A stretch of DNA of 64,000 nucleotides, from positions 3,172,501 through 3,236,500 of the forward strand of contig NZ_CP104143.1 of assembly GCF_025200715.1 (NCBI RefSeq), given 5' to 3'. How positions within the stretch are numbered: the stretch's first letter is position 1; each line of letters begins with the position of its first letter. Source of the stretch: Rhizobium sullae (GTDB lineage Bacteria > Pseudomonadota > Alphaproteobacteria > Rhizobiales > Rhizobiaceae). Shown here one piece after another: positions 1 through 12,157 of this stretch. The translations under genes and the position numbers were made by a program. The notes under the pieces are model-generated. The model ran no database searches and was not told the DNA's origin. It worked only from the letters and a program-made list of their open reading frames with translations.

Positions 1-251
1 AAGGCATTGTGCCCGGATCCAAGGTTCGTCAGGGCCAGGTGATCGGCTGGGTCGGCACCACCGGCGAATCCACCGGACCGCATCTGCACTACGAGATGAT
101 CGTCAACGGCACCAAGGTCGATCCGCTCCGCATCCGCCTGCCGGGCGGCAAGTCGCTCAACGGCGAAGCACTGGCGAAATTCCAGGACGAGCGCAAGCGC
201 ATCGATACACTTCTGAACAACCAGCCGGTCGACCAGGTCGCCAGCAAGTAG
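1..251 (+). CDS. M23 (LytM-type) metallopeptidase, C-terminal fragment
   Basis: The frame is open from the left edge (first complete codon at 3) and ends with TAG at 249-251, so only about 82 C-terminal residues are seen. It contains the last core strand of an M23 peptidase, GWVGTTGESTGPHLHYE, with the H-x-H pair that carries a catalytic and a zinc-binding histidine in this family. These enzymes cut peptidoglycan cross-bridges in the periplasm, or act as divisome hydrolase activators when metal ligands are lost. The first metal-binding half, any coiled coil and any signal sequence lie outside the window, so activity cannot be judged. The short tail ends in QPVDQVASK. Confidence 0.85.
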   Translation, partial: GIVPGSKVRQGQVIGWVGTTGESTGPHLHYEMIVNGTKVDPLRIRLPGGKSLNGEALAKFQDERKRIDTLLNNQPVDQVASK

Positions 252-283
252 GCCAAACAAAAATGGCGGCCGGAGCCGCCATT
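252..283 (-). terminator. Intrinsic terminator of clpB
   Basis: A perfect 9-bp stem (AATGGCGGC at 262-270, GCCGCCATT at 275-283) closes a CGGA loop. Read on the minus strand it is followed by TTTTTGTTT, the expected U-tract, 20 bases after the clpB stop. Read on the plus strand it is followed by CCCC, so it is a weaker stop for the M23 peptidase gene. Confidence 0.8.
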
Positions 284-303
284 CCCCTTCCGGGTGCCGG
301 GCT

Positions 304-2907
<2,604 letters not shown>

Positions 2908-3030
2908 ATTCTACCTCCATGGATCGCCCTGCCCGTATAAGGCACAGACCGATGATTGAGATTGAGCTCCCTCAAAAGGCGAGCCGTCGCTTCATCCTTT
3001 TTGGAAAATGAACGAAGCATTCGAGGAAGA

Positions 3031-3061
3031 ATATGGGATGGATTTTCGCGAGTTTAAAGAG
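3031..3061 (-). promoter_or_regulatory. Candidate RpoH (heat-shock) promoter for clpB
   Basis: On the minus strand the sequence reads CTCTTTAA (3061-3054), exactly 17 bases, then CCATAT (3036-3031). The rhizobial RpoH pattern as I know it is CNCTTGAA-N17-CCANAT, so only one base of the -35 differs (T for G). Transcription would start near 3022, leaving a leader of about 115 bases before clpB. Heat-shock control of clpB is general knowledge; the assignment of this site is inference. Confidence 0.55.
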
Positions 3062-3192
3062 CCTGGAACCATGAAACCCGCGCCGAAGAATTCTCTGCGA
3101 ACGCGCGGCGCGGCCTGACGGCACAAACGTTCAAGACCCGATTGTAGTGCTGCTGGTATGCCTATAGCAGCTTCCAAAACAGCGGGCCTGCG

Positions 3193-3789
3193 ATGACCGC
3201 CGAGCAAATTATTGCATTTCTGACCTTCTCGATTGTTGGCGCCATCACACCAGGCCCCAGCAACGTCATGATCATGGCCACCGGCTCGCTCGTGGGTTTG
3301 ACACGCGGCCTGCCCTGCGTGCTCGGCGCTACCTTGGGAATGTCGTCGCTATTCTTCTGTGCAGGCCTCGGCCTTGCGCAACTGTTTCTGCTTTATCCAC
3401 TTACGCTGACGATCATGAATCTGATCGGCGCTGCCTTTTTGTTTTGGCTAGCCTGGAAGATCGCGATGGCGGACGTGGCGCAGGTGAAAGGTGACGCGAA
3501 AGCCGTGGGGTTTCTGCAAGCTGCGGCCTTTCAATGGATGAATCCGAAGGGCTGGCTGATCGCCGTCAGTGGGGTTGCCGCCTACTCCAGCGCATCTCCA
3601 GGGAGCGCTTTCGGCTTGGCCGCAACCTTCGCAGTTCTATTTTTTGTAGCAGCCTTCCCGAGTGGTCTCGCCTGGTTGATGGCGGGCGCATTGCTGCAGA
3701 AACTGCTTCAAGACGCGCGCATTGCGCGCGCCTTGAATATTGTGATGGCAATCGTGCTCGCCGGCTCTGTCGTAACAATTTTCGTGTGA
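3193..3789 (+). CDS. LysE family amino-acid exporter
   Basis: Inner-membrane protein of 198 residues with about six hydrophobic helices, the normal size for LysE/RhtB transporters. The family signature near the N-terminus is visible as GAITPGPSNVMIMATG (about 16-31), followed by a second conserved stretch around NPKGWLIAVSG in the centre. These proteins export amino acids such as lysine, homoserine or cysteine using the proton gradient; the substrate here cannot be told from sequence. It stands alone between two leftward genes and no clear ribosome binding site precedes the ATG at 3193, so translation may be weak or the start slightly different. Confidence 0.88.
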   Translation: MTAEQIIAFLTFSIVGAITPGPSNVMIMATGSLVGLTRGLPCVLGATLGMSSLFFCAGLGLAQLFLLYPLTLTIMNLIGAAFLFWLAWKIAMADVAQVKGDAKAVGFLQAAAFQWMNPKGWLIAVSGVAAYSSASPGSAFGLAATFAVLFFVAAFPSGLAWLMAGALLQKLLQDARIARALNIVMAIVLAGSVVTIFV

Positions 3790-3805
3790 GCTGGAGACGG
3801 CGGCC

Positions 3806-4501
3806 TTATTCGGTAGCCGCTTCGGCCAAAGCCGGTGTTTCGGCGGAAGCTTCGCCCTCGCCTTCAGCGCGGCGGGGGCGGCGCGGACGGTTGCTGGCGT
3901 TGCGGCGGCGCGGTTGACGCTCCTGCTGCTGGCCGCCTTCTTCCTCCATGGAGACTTCGGCGGGAATGCCTTCGATGTCCGGCTGGGGGCCGGTTCCGTC
4001 GTTGGTTTCCTGAGCCGGGGCCGGTAGGGAAGTCGGAGCTTCTGCGCGGTGTTCGCGACGATCTCCTGCACGTTGTTCGCGACGATCTTGCTCGCGCGGC
4101 GGCTGAACGACGACGGCATCATCACTGTCTGCAGAATCCAGTTCATCGCCATCGCGCTCGCCACCTTCGCGGTCGGCATATTCGTTCCGATCGTCGCGCT
4201 GGAAACGTTCCTGCATCTGCGTCTGGGCAGCCGCAATGATGCGGTAATAGTGCTCTGCGTGCTGTAGGTAGTTCTCGGCTATGACGCGGTCACCGGAGCT
4301 CTGGGCATCGCGGGCAAGCTGCGAGTACTTTTCCGCAATATGCTGGGCCGTACCGCGGATCTTCACGTCTGGGCCGGAGCTGTCGTAGGTCCGCGTCAGC
4401 GGATTGCCACCCTTGCGGTTGAAATTGTTGTTGTTATTTCCGCCGCCGTTATTGTTACTGCCACGCCCTCGACCGCGCTTGTTCTGCTGTCCTGGCCTCA
4501 T
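3806..4501 (-). CDS. DUF4167 domain protein, Asn/Arg-rich
   Basis: Protein of 231 residues typical of Rhizobiales. The N-terminus (1-35) is low-complexity and very rich in Asn, Gly, Arg and Lys. The conserved DUF4167 core follows at about 37-95 (PLTRTYDSSGPDVKIRGTA, then AEKYSQLARDA and ENYLQHAEHYYRI), which reads as helical hairpins. The remainder is charged and disordered, ending in alternating Arg-rich and Glu/Ala-rich segments. The basic Asn-rich head suggests nucleic-acid binding, but no function is established to my knowledge. AGGTGA precedes the ATG. It follows prmC in the same direction after a 340-base gap and converges on the LysE gene with 16 bases between them. Confidence 0.85.
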   Translation of the reverse strand: MRPGQQNKRGRGRGSNNNGGGNNNNNFNRKGGNPLTRTYDSSGPDVKIRGTAQHIAEKYSQLARDAQSSGDRVIAENYLQHAEHYYRIIAAAQTQMQERFQRDDRNEYADREGGERDGDELDSADSDDAVVVQPPREQDRREQRAGDRREHRAEAPTSLPAPAQETNDGTGPQPDIEGIPAEVSMEEEGGQQQERQPRRRNASNRPRRPRRAEGEGEASAETPALAEAATE

Positions 4502-4841
4502 AGATCGTTCACCTGAATTCTGTGTTTGTGTGGAGTGATGGCACCAACCGCCGTGGCCGGTAAACCGGCTCAGGGCCTTCGTGCCGCAAGCATAATGCGC
4601 CTTCGCGCCGACCTGCCGCTTGTTCTCAAGTCATATTGACTGATTCACGCATTGGGTCGTGTTCAACCTTTGAAACTCTCGTTTAAAAGAATGGACCCCC
4701 GAGGCCGACCAAGTACCGAACGAATCGACGTTCCTTCCTGACTGCCCAACGCGTGAGGGCAACCTATATCGCTTCCCCGGGAAATCCAAGCCTTTTCTTC
4801 GCAATCGCAGTAATGTCCTGTTCAATGCTTCAATTTGTCGC
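4502..4841. other. Intergenic region between prmC and the DUF4167 gene
   Basis: Of these 340 bases only a short inverted repeat, AGTCA-TAT-TGACT at 4629-4641, stands out. It is too small to name. The open frame that crosses this region from 4885 down to 4631 overlaps the end of prmC, has no coding character and I do not regard it as a gene. The region presumably carries the promoter of the DUF4167 gene, but I cannot point to a convincing -35/-10 pair. Confidence 0.5.
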
Positions 4842-5714
4842 TCAGGCGCTGAGTGCGAACACCAGCACCCGGTCGTTCTGGCCATAATCCTTTACGGATT
4901 CGACACATCTGAAGCCCGCCGCCTCGAAGACCGCCGTCACATCATTCCGCTGGTCGTAGCCGATTTCCAGTCCTATGACGCCGTTTGGCTGCACGAACCT
5001 CGCAGCATCCTTGGCTATTGCTTTGTATGCGTCAAGCCCATCCGGGCCACCATCCAGAGCTGCCGCCGGATCAAATTTCGTCACTTCAGGAGCGAGATTG
5101 TCAATGACATTGGAAGCAATATAGGGCGGATTTGAGACGATTGCGTGAAACGTGCCGTGAATGTTCTGAAACCAGCTGGATTGCACAGTCTCAAACCGTT
5201 CTTTCAATCCGTTTCTTGCAGCGTTCGATTCAGCCGTCCTAAGGGCATCTACCGATACGTCGCTTCCGATACCCGACGCTTCCGGACATTCGCGCAACAG
5301 CGCAAGGCATATCGCCCCGGTTCCGGTTCCTAGGTCAAGGATATGGAGATGCTCCTCAGTCTTTGCAAGGGTTCTTAAATAAGGAAGTACCGCATCGACG
5401 AGAATTTCCGTGTCCGGCCGCGGCTCCAGCGTCTCGGCGGAAAGCGAAAGCGGCAAACCGTAAAATTCCCGTTCGCCAAGAATGCGGTGGACCGGCTCAT
5501 GCGCTAGCCGCCGTTCCACAGCCGCCTGTATCAGCGCCTCCTTATCCGCAGCAAGAGGCTCATTACTACGTGATAGCATTTCGGTCGGTGAGAGCTTCAG
5601 CAATCCGGCAACGAGCAATCTTGCATCTGTTGCGGCATCGGCGATACCGGCTTCCGTGAAGCGGCGGCGGACTTCCGCGAGAACTTTGGAAACCGTCGGC
5701 CGCGCTCCGGTCAT
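4842..5714 (-). CDS. prmC: Peptide chain release factor N5-glutamine methyltransferase
   Basis: Methylates the glutamine of the GGQ motif of release factors with S-adenosylmethionine, which speeds peptide release. The 290 residues show an N-terminal helical substrate domain (1-about 85), the SAM-binding glycine motif DLGTGTG at 127-133 and the catalytic NPPY motif at 195-198 within [11 protein letters not shown], which separates PrmC from other Rossmann methyltransferases. The gene overlaps the end of prfA, its substrate, by 4 bases (5711-5714), so the two are translationally coupled. The length is normal and there is no sign of damage. Confidence 0.96.
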   Translation of the reverse strand: MTGARPTVSKVLAEVRRRFTEAGIADAATDARLLVAGLLKLSPTEMLSRSNEPLAADKEALIQAAVERRLAHEPVHRILGEREFYGLPLSLSAETLEPRPDTEILVDAVLPYLRTLAKTEEHLHILDLGTGTGAICLALLRECPEASGIGSDVSVDALRTAESNAARNGLKERFETVQSSWFQNIHGTFHAIVSNPPYIASNVIDNLAPEVTKFDPAAALDGGPDGLDAYKAIAKDAARFVQPNGVIGLEIGYDQRNDVTAVFEAAGFRCVESVKDYGQNDRVLVFALSA

Positions 5715-6790
5715 TGCTGCTCGCCAAGTTGCGCCAGTTGGCTTGCCTGATAATCGGAAAGCAGGGCATTCACCACTTCATCGATCTCGCCTTCCATCAT
5801 CCGGTCCAGCTTGTAGAGCGTCAGGTTGATTCGATGATCGGTAATGCGTCCCTGCGGAAAATTGTAGGTTCGTATCCGCTCCGAGCGATCGCCGGATCCG
5901 ACCTGGCTCCTGCGATCGGCAGAACGTTCACTATCGGCCCTTTGCCGTTCGGCATCATAGAGCCGAGAACGTAGGACCTGCATTGCCTTGGCCCGGTTCT
6001 GGTGCTGCGATTTTTCCGAACTGGTGACGACGATGCCCGTCGGCAGATGCGTGATACGCACCGCCGAATCCGTGGTGTTGACGTGCTGGCCGCCCGCGCC
6101 GGATGATCGCATCGTATCGATACGGATGTCCTCCGGCCGGATTTCGATGTCGATTTCTTCGGCTTCCGGCAGCACGGCAACCGTTGCTGCCGACGTATGG
6201 ATGCGGCCGCCCGCTTCCGTTTCCGGCACGCGCTGCACGCGATGCACGCCGGACTCGAACTTCAGCTTGGCGAAGACACCCTTGCCCGTGATCGTGGCGA
6301 TGATTTCCTTGTAACCGCCGGCTTCGCCCTCGCTTGCGGAAAGCATCTCGACCTTCCAGCCGTTCGCCGCAGCGAAACGTTCATACATGCGGAAAAGGTC
6401 GCCTGCAAACAGTGCGGCTTCCGAGCCTCCCGTACCTGCGCGGATTTCAAGGATCGCGCTCTTTTCGTCTGCGGCATCCTTCGGTAGCAGCAGGATTTGG
6501 ATTTCCTGCTCCAGCGCCTCGATGCGCTCCTTCACCTCCGGCAATTCCTGCTCCGCGAGATCGCGCATCTCGCGGTCGACGGACTTATCCTCGAGCAACG
6601 CTTCGAGATCGGAACGTTCGGCTTCAGCCTTTTCATAGGCGCGGATCTTCGTGACGACAGGCTGAAGCTCGGAGTATTCGGAGGCAAGCTTCACGTAGAC
6701 GTCTGCCGATGGACCAGCCGACATGCGCGCTTCGATTTCGCCGAAGCGGCGTTCCAGCTCGCGCATCTTTTCAACGGGAAGCTTTGCCAC
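5711..6790 (-). CDS. prfA: Peptide chain release factor 1
   Basis: Class I release factor that reads UAA and UAG and triggers peptidyl-tRNA hydrolysis on the ribosome. The 359 residues are full length. The codon-recognition tripeptide of the P-x-T type is PET at 189-191, in the context [14 protein letters not shown], which marks RF1 rather than RF2 (SPF). The catalytic GGQ is at 233-235 in [15 protein letters not shown]. An N-terminal coiled coil spans about 1-100. It lies between ptsP (28 bases upstream) and prmC (overlapping), all leftward, and is probably one transcription unit with them. Confidence 0.97.
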   Translation of the reverse strand: MAKLPVEKMRELERRFGEIEARMSAGPSADVYVKLASEYSELQPVVTKIRAYEKAEAERSDLEALLEDKSVDREMRDLAEQELPEVKERIEALEQEIQILLLPKDAADEKSAILEIRAGTGGSEAALFAGDLFRMYERFAAANGWKVEMLSASEGEAGGYKEIIATITGKGVFAKLKFESGVHRVQRVPETEAGGRIHTSAATVAVLPEAEEIDIEIRPEDIRIDTMRSSGAGGQHVNTTDSAVRITHLPTGIVVTSSEKSQHQNRAKAMQVLRSRLYDAERQRADSERSADRRSQVGSGDRSERIRTYNFPQGRITDHRINLTLYKLDRMMEGEIDEVVNALLSDYQASQLAQLGEQQ

Positions 6791-6818
6791 CCTTGACTCC
6801 GATTCTTCTTATAGTTCG

Positions 6819-9086
6819 CTAAAGGGGAATATTGTGGGTCTCGGCGAAGTGGGCAAGCACCTCGCGTATCGGGGTCGTCGCGTGGATATCGTCCAGCGCG
6901 TCGTTCATGACCTTTGCCAGAGCCGCTGCGTCGAGGCCGAGGAGCATAGCCTTCACAGGCCCGATCGAGGCCGGAGACATCGATACAGAGCGGAACCCGA
7001 TGCCGATCAGCGCCATCGCCGAGATCGACTTTCCGGCAAGCTCACCGCACAATGTCACCGGCGTGTTGTTGCGCTCGCCGGCTCGCACGATGTCGCGCAA
7101 GAGCCTGAGAAACGGCTTGCCCAGTGTATCGAAACGGTCGGAAACGCGCGCATTGCCGCGATCGACCGCCATAGCAAACTGGAAGAGATCGTTTGAACCG
7201 ACCGAGACGAAATCGACCGCCGCCATCAGTTCGTCGAGTTGCCAGAGAAGCGCCGGCACCTCCAGCATCGCACCGAACTGCAGCTTGCGCGGCAGGCCGT
7301 GGCCGAAGCGGGAAAGGTGCTGCACTTCCTTCTGAAGGAGTTCGCGAACGGCGGCGATCTCGGAAACCTCGGTCACCATCGGCACCATGAGCTTCAGCTC
7401 GGTACCGGCCGCCGCCTTCAGCATGGCGCGAAGCTGCGTGCGCAAGAGCCCCGGCCGGTCGAGCGACAGGCGAATGGCGCGCCAACCGAGCGCCGGATTC
7501 TCCTCCTCGTGGCCGCGGAAATAGGGCACAACCTTGTCGCCGCCGATATCGAGCGTGCGGAAGGTAACGACGCGGCCGGCCGCCTGCTTCAGCACATTGC
7601 GATAGAAGGTTTCTTGCTCGTCGGCCTTCGGCAGCGTGGAAGCGATCATGAACTGCAACTCGGTGCGGAAGAGGCCAATGCCCTCGGCACCCGATTCCGC
7701 AAGCTGCGGCAGATCGACCAGAAGCCCGGCATTCATCAGCAGCGAAATCCGCTGCCCGTCCTTCGTCAGCGGCTCGACGGAGCGCAGCGCCCGGAACTGC
7801 TCCTGTCGGCGCGCGCGGAACCTGACTTTTTCCTCGTAAGACCTCTGATGCTCCGGCATTGGCCTCAGATGCACATGGCCGCCGTCGCCATCGATGATCA
7901 CGGCATCGCCGTTTTCGGCAAGCGCCACAACGCCCGCCGCCTGGCCGATCACCGGAATGCCCATGGCCCGGGCGACGATGACGACGTGGCTGGTGACGGC
8001 ACCCTCCTCGAGCACCAAGCCGCGCACATTTGCGCGCGGGTAGTCGAGCAGTTCGGCAGCGCCCATGGCGCGCGCGAGGATGATCGCATCGTTTGGGAAA
8101 CCATCACCCGATGTGTGGCCGCTATAGCCGGTCAGTTGCCGCAAAAGGCGGTTCGCTAAGTCTTCGAAGTCATGCATACGCTCGCGGAGATAAGGATCCG
8201 TCAGGCGTATCATGCGCGCCTTGGTGTCGCTCTGGACTTTTTCGACCGCAGCTTCCGCCGTCAGGCCGTTGCGGATCGCCTCTTCGAGTTTGCGTACCCA
8301 GCCCTGGTCATGCGCGAACATGCGGTAGGTTTCCAGAACCTCACGATGTTCGCCCTCCATCGACACGTCGCGGCTCGACAGCAAGTCGTCGATCGAAATC
8401 CGAAGCGACCCCATTGCCTCCGCCAGCCTGCGGATTTCCTTCTCCGAATCTTCATTGAGAAGATTGGTGACGACGATGCGCGGCTCGTGCAGCACGACAT
8501 AGCCGAGCCCGATGCCTTCGTTATAGGTATCGCCATTGATCGTGACCGAACGCGTCAGGTCGAGTTCGAGGCCAGGCTTGGTGATCTGCTTAAGCTCGCC
8601 GGTGGCGATCATCTCGGCGAGCACCATCGCCGTCGTTTCCAGCGCTTCCAGCTCTTCCTCGCGGTAGGTGCGACTCGCCTTGTTCTGCACGACGAGAACG
8701 CCGAGCGAACGGCCGGTGCGAAGGATCGGCACACCGAGGAAGGAATGGTAGATTTCTTCGCCCGTTTCCGGAAGATAACGGAAAGCAGGGTGAGACTGTG
8801 CGTCGGAAAGGTTGAGCGGCTGCGCCGAAGCAGCGATCGTACCAACGAGACCTTGCCCCATCTTCAGCTGCGAGAGGTGGACAGCCTCTTTCTTCAGACC
8901 TTCGGTCGCATAGAGCTCGAGAACGCCATCCGAGCGCAGCACGTAGACGGAGCAGACCTCCGCCACCATGTTGCTGGCGATCTGCCGAACGATCCTGTCG
9001 AGACGCTCCTGCGGCTCCAGCGGCTCCGCCATCAATTCGCGCAGCCGCTTGAGCAGTACGCGCGGACCGCCGGATAGGTCTCTCAT
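6819..9086 (-). CDS. ptsP: PTS-Ntr phosphoenolpyruvate-protein phosphotransferase (EI-Ntr)
   Basis: First enzyme of the nitrogen-related phosphotransferase system: it takes phosphate from PEP and passes it through NPr to EIIA-Ntr, which regulates potassium, carbon and nitrogen metabolism. The 755 residues hold a GAF domain (about 25-165), a helical NPr-binding region, the swivelling phosphohistidine domain with GAVTSHVVIVARAMG (active His367) and a C-terminal PEP-binding barrel (about 440-755) with the typical GLFRTE and SVGSNDLFQF segments. The GAF domain distinguishes EI-Ntr from sugar EI. The neighbours are lysC upstream (88-base gap) and prfA downstream (28 bases). Confidence 0.96.
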   Translation of the reverse strand: MRDLSGGPRVLLKRLRELMAEPLEPQERLDRIVRQIASNMVAEVCSVYVLRSDGVLELYATEGLKKEAVHLSQLKMGQGLVGTIAASAQPLNLSDAQSHPAFRYLPETGEEIYHSFLGVPILRTGRSLGVLVVQNKASRTYREEELEALETTAMVLAEMIATGELKQITKPGLELDLTRSVTINGDTYNEGIGLGYVVLHEPRIVVTNLLNEDSEKEIRRLAEAMGSLRISIDDLLSSRDVSMEGEHREVLETYRMFAHDQGWVRKLEEAIRNGLTAEAAVEKVQSDTKARMIRLTDPYLRERMHDFEDLANRLLRQLTGYSGHTSGDGFPNDAIILARAMGAAELLDYPRANVRGLVLEEGAVTSHVVIVARAMGIPVIGQAAGVVALAENGDAVIIDGDGGHVHLRPMPEHQRSYEEKVRFRARRQEQFRALRSVEPLTKDGQRISLLMNAGLLVDLPQLAESGAEGIGLFRTELQFMIASTLPKADEQETFYRNVLKQAAGRVVTFRTLDIGGDKVVPYFRGHEEENPALGWRAIRLSLDRPGLLRTQLRAMLKAAAGTELKLMVPMVTEVSEIAAVRELLQKEVQHLSRFGHGLPRKLQFGAMLEVPALLWQLDELMAAVDFVSVGSNDLFQFAMAVDRGNARVSDRFDTLGKPFLRLLRDIVRAGERNNTPVTLCGELAGKSISAMALIGIGFRSVSMSPASIGPVKAMLLGLDAAALAKVMNDALDDIHATTPIREVLAHFAETHNIPL

Positions 9087-9174
9087 GGCGTCTCAAGCTC
9101 CAATAACAAAAGTACAGTAACCCGGCAGGCGCCGCGCGACTTCTCAACTTACACGCGCGGCAGGCTGCTGGGAA

Positions 9175-10449
9175 TCAGTTCTTATCCAGACCGTAGCAGG
9201 AATGCAAAGTCCTGACAGCGAGTTCCGCATAAGGGCCGTCGATCAGGATGGAAATCTTGATTTCCGACGTCGTGATCGCCTTGATGTTGATCCCCTTCTC
9301 GGCAAGAGCCTTGAATGCGGTGGCCGCAACGCCGGCATGCGAACGCATGCCGATGCCGATGACCGACACTTTCACGAGACCCGATTCGTTCTGCACGACA
9401 TCGTAGCCGATCTTTTCCTTGTTCTCGCCGAGCACCTTGATCGCCTTCTCGACGTCGCCCGAAGGTACGGTGAAGGTCATGTCGGTCTTCGAGCCGTCCT
9501 CAGAGATGTTCTGAACGATCATGTCGACGTTGATATGGCTCTCGGCCAGCGGCCCGAAGATCGCGGCGGAAACGCCCGGTCGGTCGGCTAGACGGCGAAG
9601 CGATATCTGAGCTTCATCCTTGGCATAGGCGATGCCGGTGACTACTTCCTGTTCCACGATTTCATCCTCGTCACAAATCAGCGTTCCGGGCGGATTCAAC
9701 AGATCACCCATGCCCGGAGCATCGGGATCTTCGAAAGAGGAGCGCACAAAGGTACGGACCTTGTGTACCATGGCAAGCTCGACCGAGCGGACCTGCAGCA
9801 CCTTGGCGCCGAGCGAGGCCATTTCGAGCATTTCCTCGAAGGCGATCTTCTTCAAGCGGCGCGCCTGCGGCACGATGCGCGGATCGGTCGTATAGACGCC
9901 GTCGACATCGGTATAGATATCGCAGCGATCGGCTTTGACAGCAGCCGCGATCGCCACCGCCGAAGTATCTGAGCCGCCGCGGCCAAGCGTCGCGATCCGG
10001 TTGTCCGGCCCAAGACCCTGGAAACCGGCGATGACGGCGACCTGGCCCTCGCCCATGCGCTTGATGATGTCGGCGCCGTCGATTTCGAGGATGCGGGCAG
10101 CGCCATGCGCATTGTCCGTGCGGATCGGGATCTGCCAGCCCTGCCAGGAGCGCGCATTGATGTCCATGGCCTGCAGAGCGATCGAGAGCAGCCCGGAGGT
10201 CACCTGTTCGCCGGAGGCGACGACCGCGTCATACTCGCGCGCATCGTAGAAAGGCGAGTTGGCACCGACCACTTTCGGCGCCCCCTGCACCCAGCCGACT
10301 AGTTCGTTGGTCTTGCCGGACATCGCCGATACGACCACAGCCACTTCGTGGCCGGCATCGACTTCACGTTTCACATGGCGGGCAACGTTCTTGATGCGGT
10401 CCAGATCAGCGACGGATGTCCCGCCGAATTTCATTACGATGCGTGCCAT
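9175..10449 (-). CDS. lysC: Aspartate kinase
   Basis: Phosphorylates aspartate, the first step to lysine, threonine, methionine and diaminopimelate. The 424 residues fit the monofunctional aspartokinase class with an N-terminal kinase domain (1-about 245; KFGGTSV at 7-13, then GRGGSDTSAVA) and two tandem C-terminal ACT domains (about 265-420) that bind allosteric amino acids. In other bacteria this class can also give a shorter beta subunit from an internal start; I did not identify such a start here. No homoserine dehydrogenase domain is fused. It begins the leftward lysC-ptsP-prfA-prmC series and is divergent from the cyclase gene across about 270 bases. Confidence 0.96.
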   Translation of the reverse strand: MARIVMKFGGTSVADLDRIKNVARHVKREVDAGHEVAVVVSAMSGKTNELVGWVQGAPKVVGANSPFYDAREYDAVVASGEQVTSGLLSIALQAMDINARSWQGWQIPIRTDNAHGAARILEIDGADIIKRMGEGQVAVIAGFQGLGPDNRIATLGRGGSDTSAVAIAAAVKADRCDIYTDVDGVYTTDPRIVPQARRLKKIAFEEMLEMASLGAKVLQVRSVELAMVHKVRTFVRSSFEDPDAPGMGDLLNPPGTLICDEDEIVEQEVVTGIAYAKDEAQISLRRLADRPGVSAAIFGPLAESHINVDMIVQNISEDGSKTDMTFTVPSGDVEKAIKVLGENKEKIGYDVVQNESGLVKVSVIGIGMRSHAGVAATAFKALAEKGINIKAITTSEIKISILIDGPYAELAVRTLHSCYGLDKN

Positions 10450-10721
10450 AAGCCTCTACCACAGCAAACGCCGGGAGAGACGAAAGCCAGACCCGGCATG
10501 ACGAAGCCCTGAAAACAGCATGGCCGAAGGGCCCGGATCGGGAGTCTCTGGAACCCTTCTAAAGCCTTGCACCCAAGGGCCCAAGTTGCGGCGTCTCTTA
10601 GCGAGTTTGAAGGTGGGTGACAAGGTGGCCTTCAATTGAAACGGAAAGACCCGCGGGACAATCTCAGCCACTTCGAGAAAATCCGCTGATCGCGCATCGG
10701 ATTCGGTGTAAGGTGTTTGTC

Positions 10722-12131
10722 ATGGGTGAAGCTCAGTCTTTATTCGCACAGTTGCGCCAGTCTGCGCAGCCCGAAATCGTCGACGCTATCGAGCGGCTCG
10801 TCCGTGACGCCCCCGACCGCAAGCTTTGCCGTGTCAATGCGCTTGCTTTCGCAGCCAGCGAAACCCTCGGCGAGGAGCAGGTGGTCAACGCCTTCCTGCA
10901 CGCCTCCCGCCTCGGCATATTCGACCTATCATGGAACGTGCTGTGTCCCGGCTGTGGCGGGGTGCTCGACGCCAATACCTCGCTGAGGACGGTCCAGAGC
11001 GACGAATACAGCTGTGCACTCTGTGCGGCGGGCTACGAGCCGACACTGGACGAGATGGTCGAAGTCACCTTCACCGTCAGCCCGCGCGTGCGCCGCATTG
11101 CCGCCCACAATCCGCACGAACTGCCGCCATTGGAATATTTCCGTCAGATATACTGGAGTTCAGGGGTCGACCTGCCGGAAGAGGATTTTGGGGCAAAGGT
11201 CGATGAATTCATCCTTGAGTGCCTTGAGCTGCCGCCCGGCGAGAAAGCCGTCATTTCCCTGCAGCTCCCTGCGGATTTCGTCATCATCTTCGAACCGGTC
11301 ACCCACGCGGCGCAGTTCCTGGATATCAAAGGCGAACCAACCAAAGAGCGGCAGAGTCTCTCGCTGGTGTTCGATCGCGCGCACCGGCATAGCGAGCCCC
11401 TCGAGCTGAGGCCCGGTCCGGTGCGTATTTCGGTGGAGAACCATACCGAGGTTCGCACCTTGCCGTCTGTTTGCATAGCGAACGAGGCCCTGCATGGTTT
11501 GCTCGGCCGCCGCCGCCCGTTCCTGACTGCCAAGCGCCTGCTCTCCAACCAGACCTTCCGCGACATCTATCGCACCGACACGATAGAAGTGGATCAGCGG
11601 TTGAAGATCACCAGCCTGACCTTCCTCTTCACCGATCTGCGGGGCTCGACCGAACTTTACGAAAGGGTAGGCGACCTAGCAGCATTCGACCTCGTGAAAA
11701 CGCATTTCAGCATTCTCAACGACATCGTCGGTGCGGAAGCGGGCGCTGTTGTGAAAACGATTGGCGACGCGGTGATGGCCACCTTCCCGACCCCCGACCG
11801 CGCCGTCGTCGCAGCCATGCGGATGCGCGAGGCGATGCGCAAGCTCAACCAGGAACGCGGCAGTGACGATCTGCTTCTGAAGATCGGCATCCACGAAGGA
11901 CCATGCATCGCCGTGAGTCTGAACGAACGGCAGGATTACTTCGGGCAGACGGTGAACATCGCCTCGCGCGTCCAGCATCTGGCCACATCGCGCGAAATCT
12001 TCGCAACCGGCTCGGTGCTGGGCGACCCGCGCGCCTTCAGCCTTCTGACGGATCGCGGCCTCAATCCGATGTCGCAAAAAGTCACGCTTCGCGGCATCGC
12101 CCACGAAATCAGCATCTTTGCGATTCCGTAA
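10722..12131 (+). CDS. Class III adenylate cyclase with N-terminal zinc-ribbon (DUF5939-type) region
   Basis: Cytosolic cyclase of 469 residues that should convert ATP to cAMP. The N-terminal ~280 residues carry two Cys pairs, C75/C78 and C98/C101, like a zinc ribbon; I believe this is the DUF5939-type region. The catalytic domain starts near 295. Metal-binding aspartates are D305 (FTDLRGST) and D349 (KTIGDAVMA). The purine-selecting residues are K345 and D405, the pair that selects adenine, and the transition-state residues N412 and R416 are present in DYFGQTVNIASR. All catalytic positions are therefore intact in one chain, which would work as a homodimer. No membrane helix is seen. The frame is open upstream to 10617, but AAGGTG before the ATG at 10722 supports that start. 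The 3' end faces the DUF421 gene. Confidence 0.92.
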   Translation: MGEAQSLFAQLRQSAQPEIVDAIERLVRDAPDRKLCRVNALAFAASETLGEEQVVNAFLHASRLGIFDLSWNVLCPGCGGVLDANTSLRTVQSDEYSCALCAAGYEPTLDEMVEVTFTVSPRVRRIAAHNPHELPPLEYFRQIYWSSGVDLPEEDFGAKVDEFILECLELPPGEKAVISLQLPADFVIIFEPVTHAAQFLDIKGEPTKERQSLSLVFDRAHRHSEPLELRPGPVRISVENHTEVRTLPSVCIANEALHGLLGRRRPFLTAKRLLSNQTFRDIYRTDTIEVDQRLKITSLTFLFTDLRGSTELYERVGDLAAFDLVKTHFSILNDIVGAEAGAVVKTIGDAVMATFPTPDRAVVAAMRMREAMRKLNQERGSDDLLLKIGIHEGPCIAVSLNERQDYFGQTVNIASRVQHLATSREIFATGSVLGDPRAFSLLTDRGLNPMSQKVTLRGIAHEISIFAIP

Positions 12132-12157
12132 GCTGGCCTTCGAACGCGGCTCGGCAC

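Noticed and set aside
4629..4641. AGTCA-TAT-TGACT inverted repeat
   Set aside because: Only five base pairs per arm and no partner site or regulator nearby; chance is likely.
4631..4885. Minus-strand open frame between prmC and the DUF4167 gene
   Set aside because: It overlaps the prmC C-terminus, has no ribosome site and no coding-like composition.
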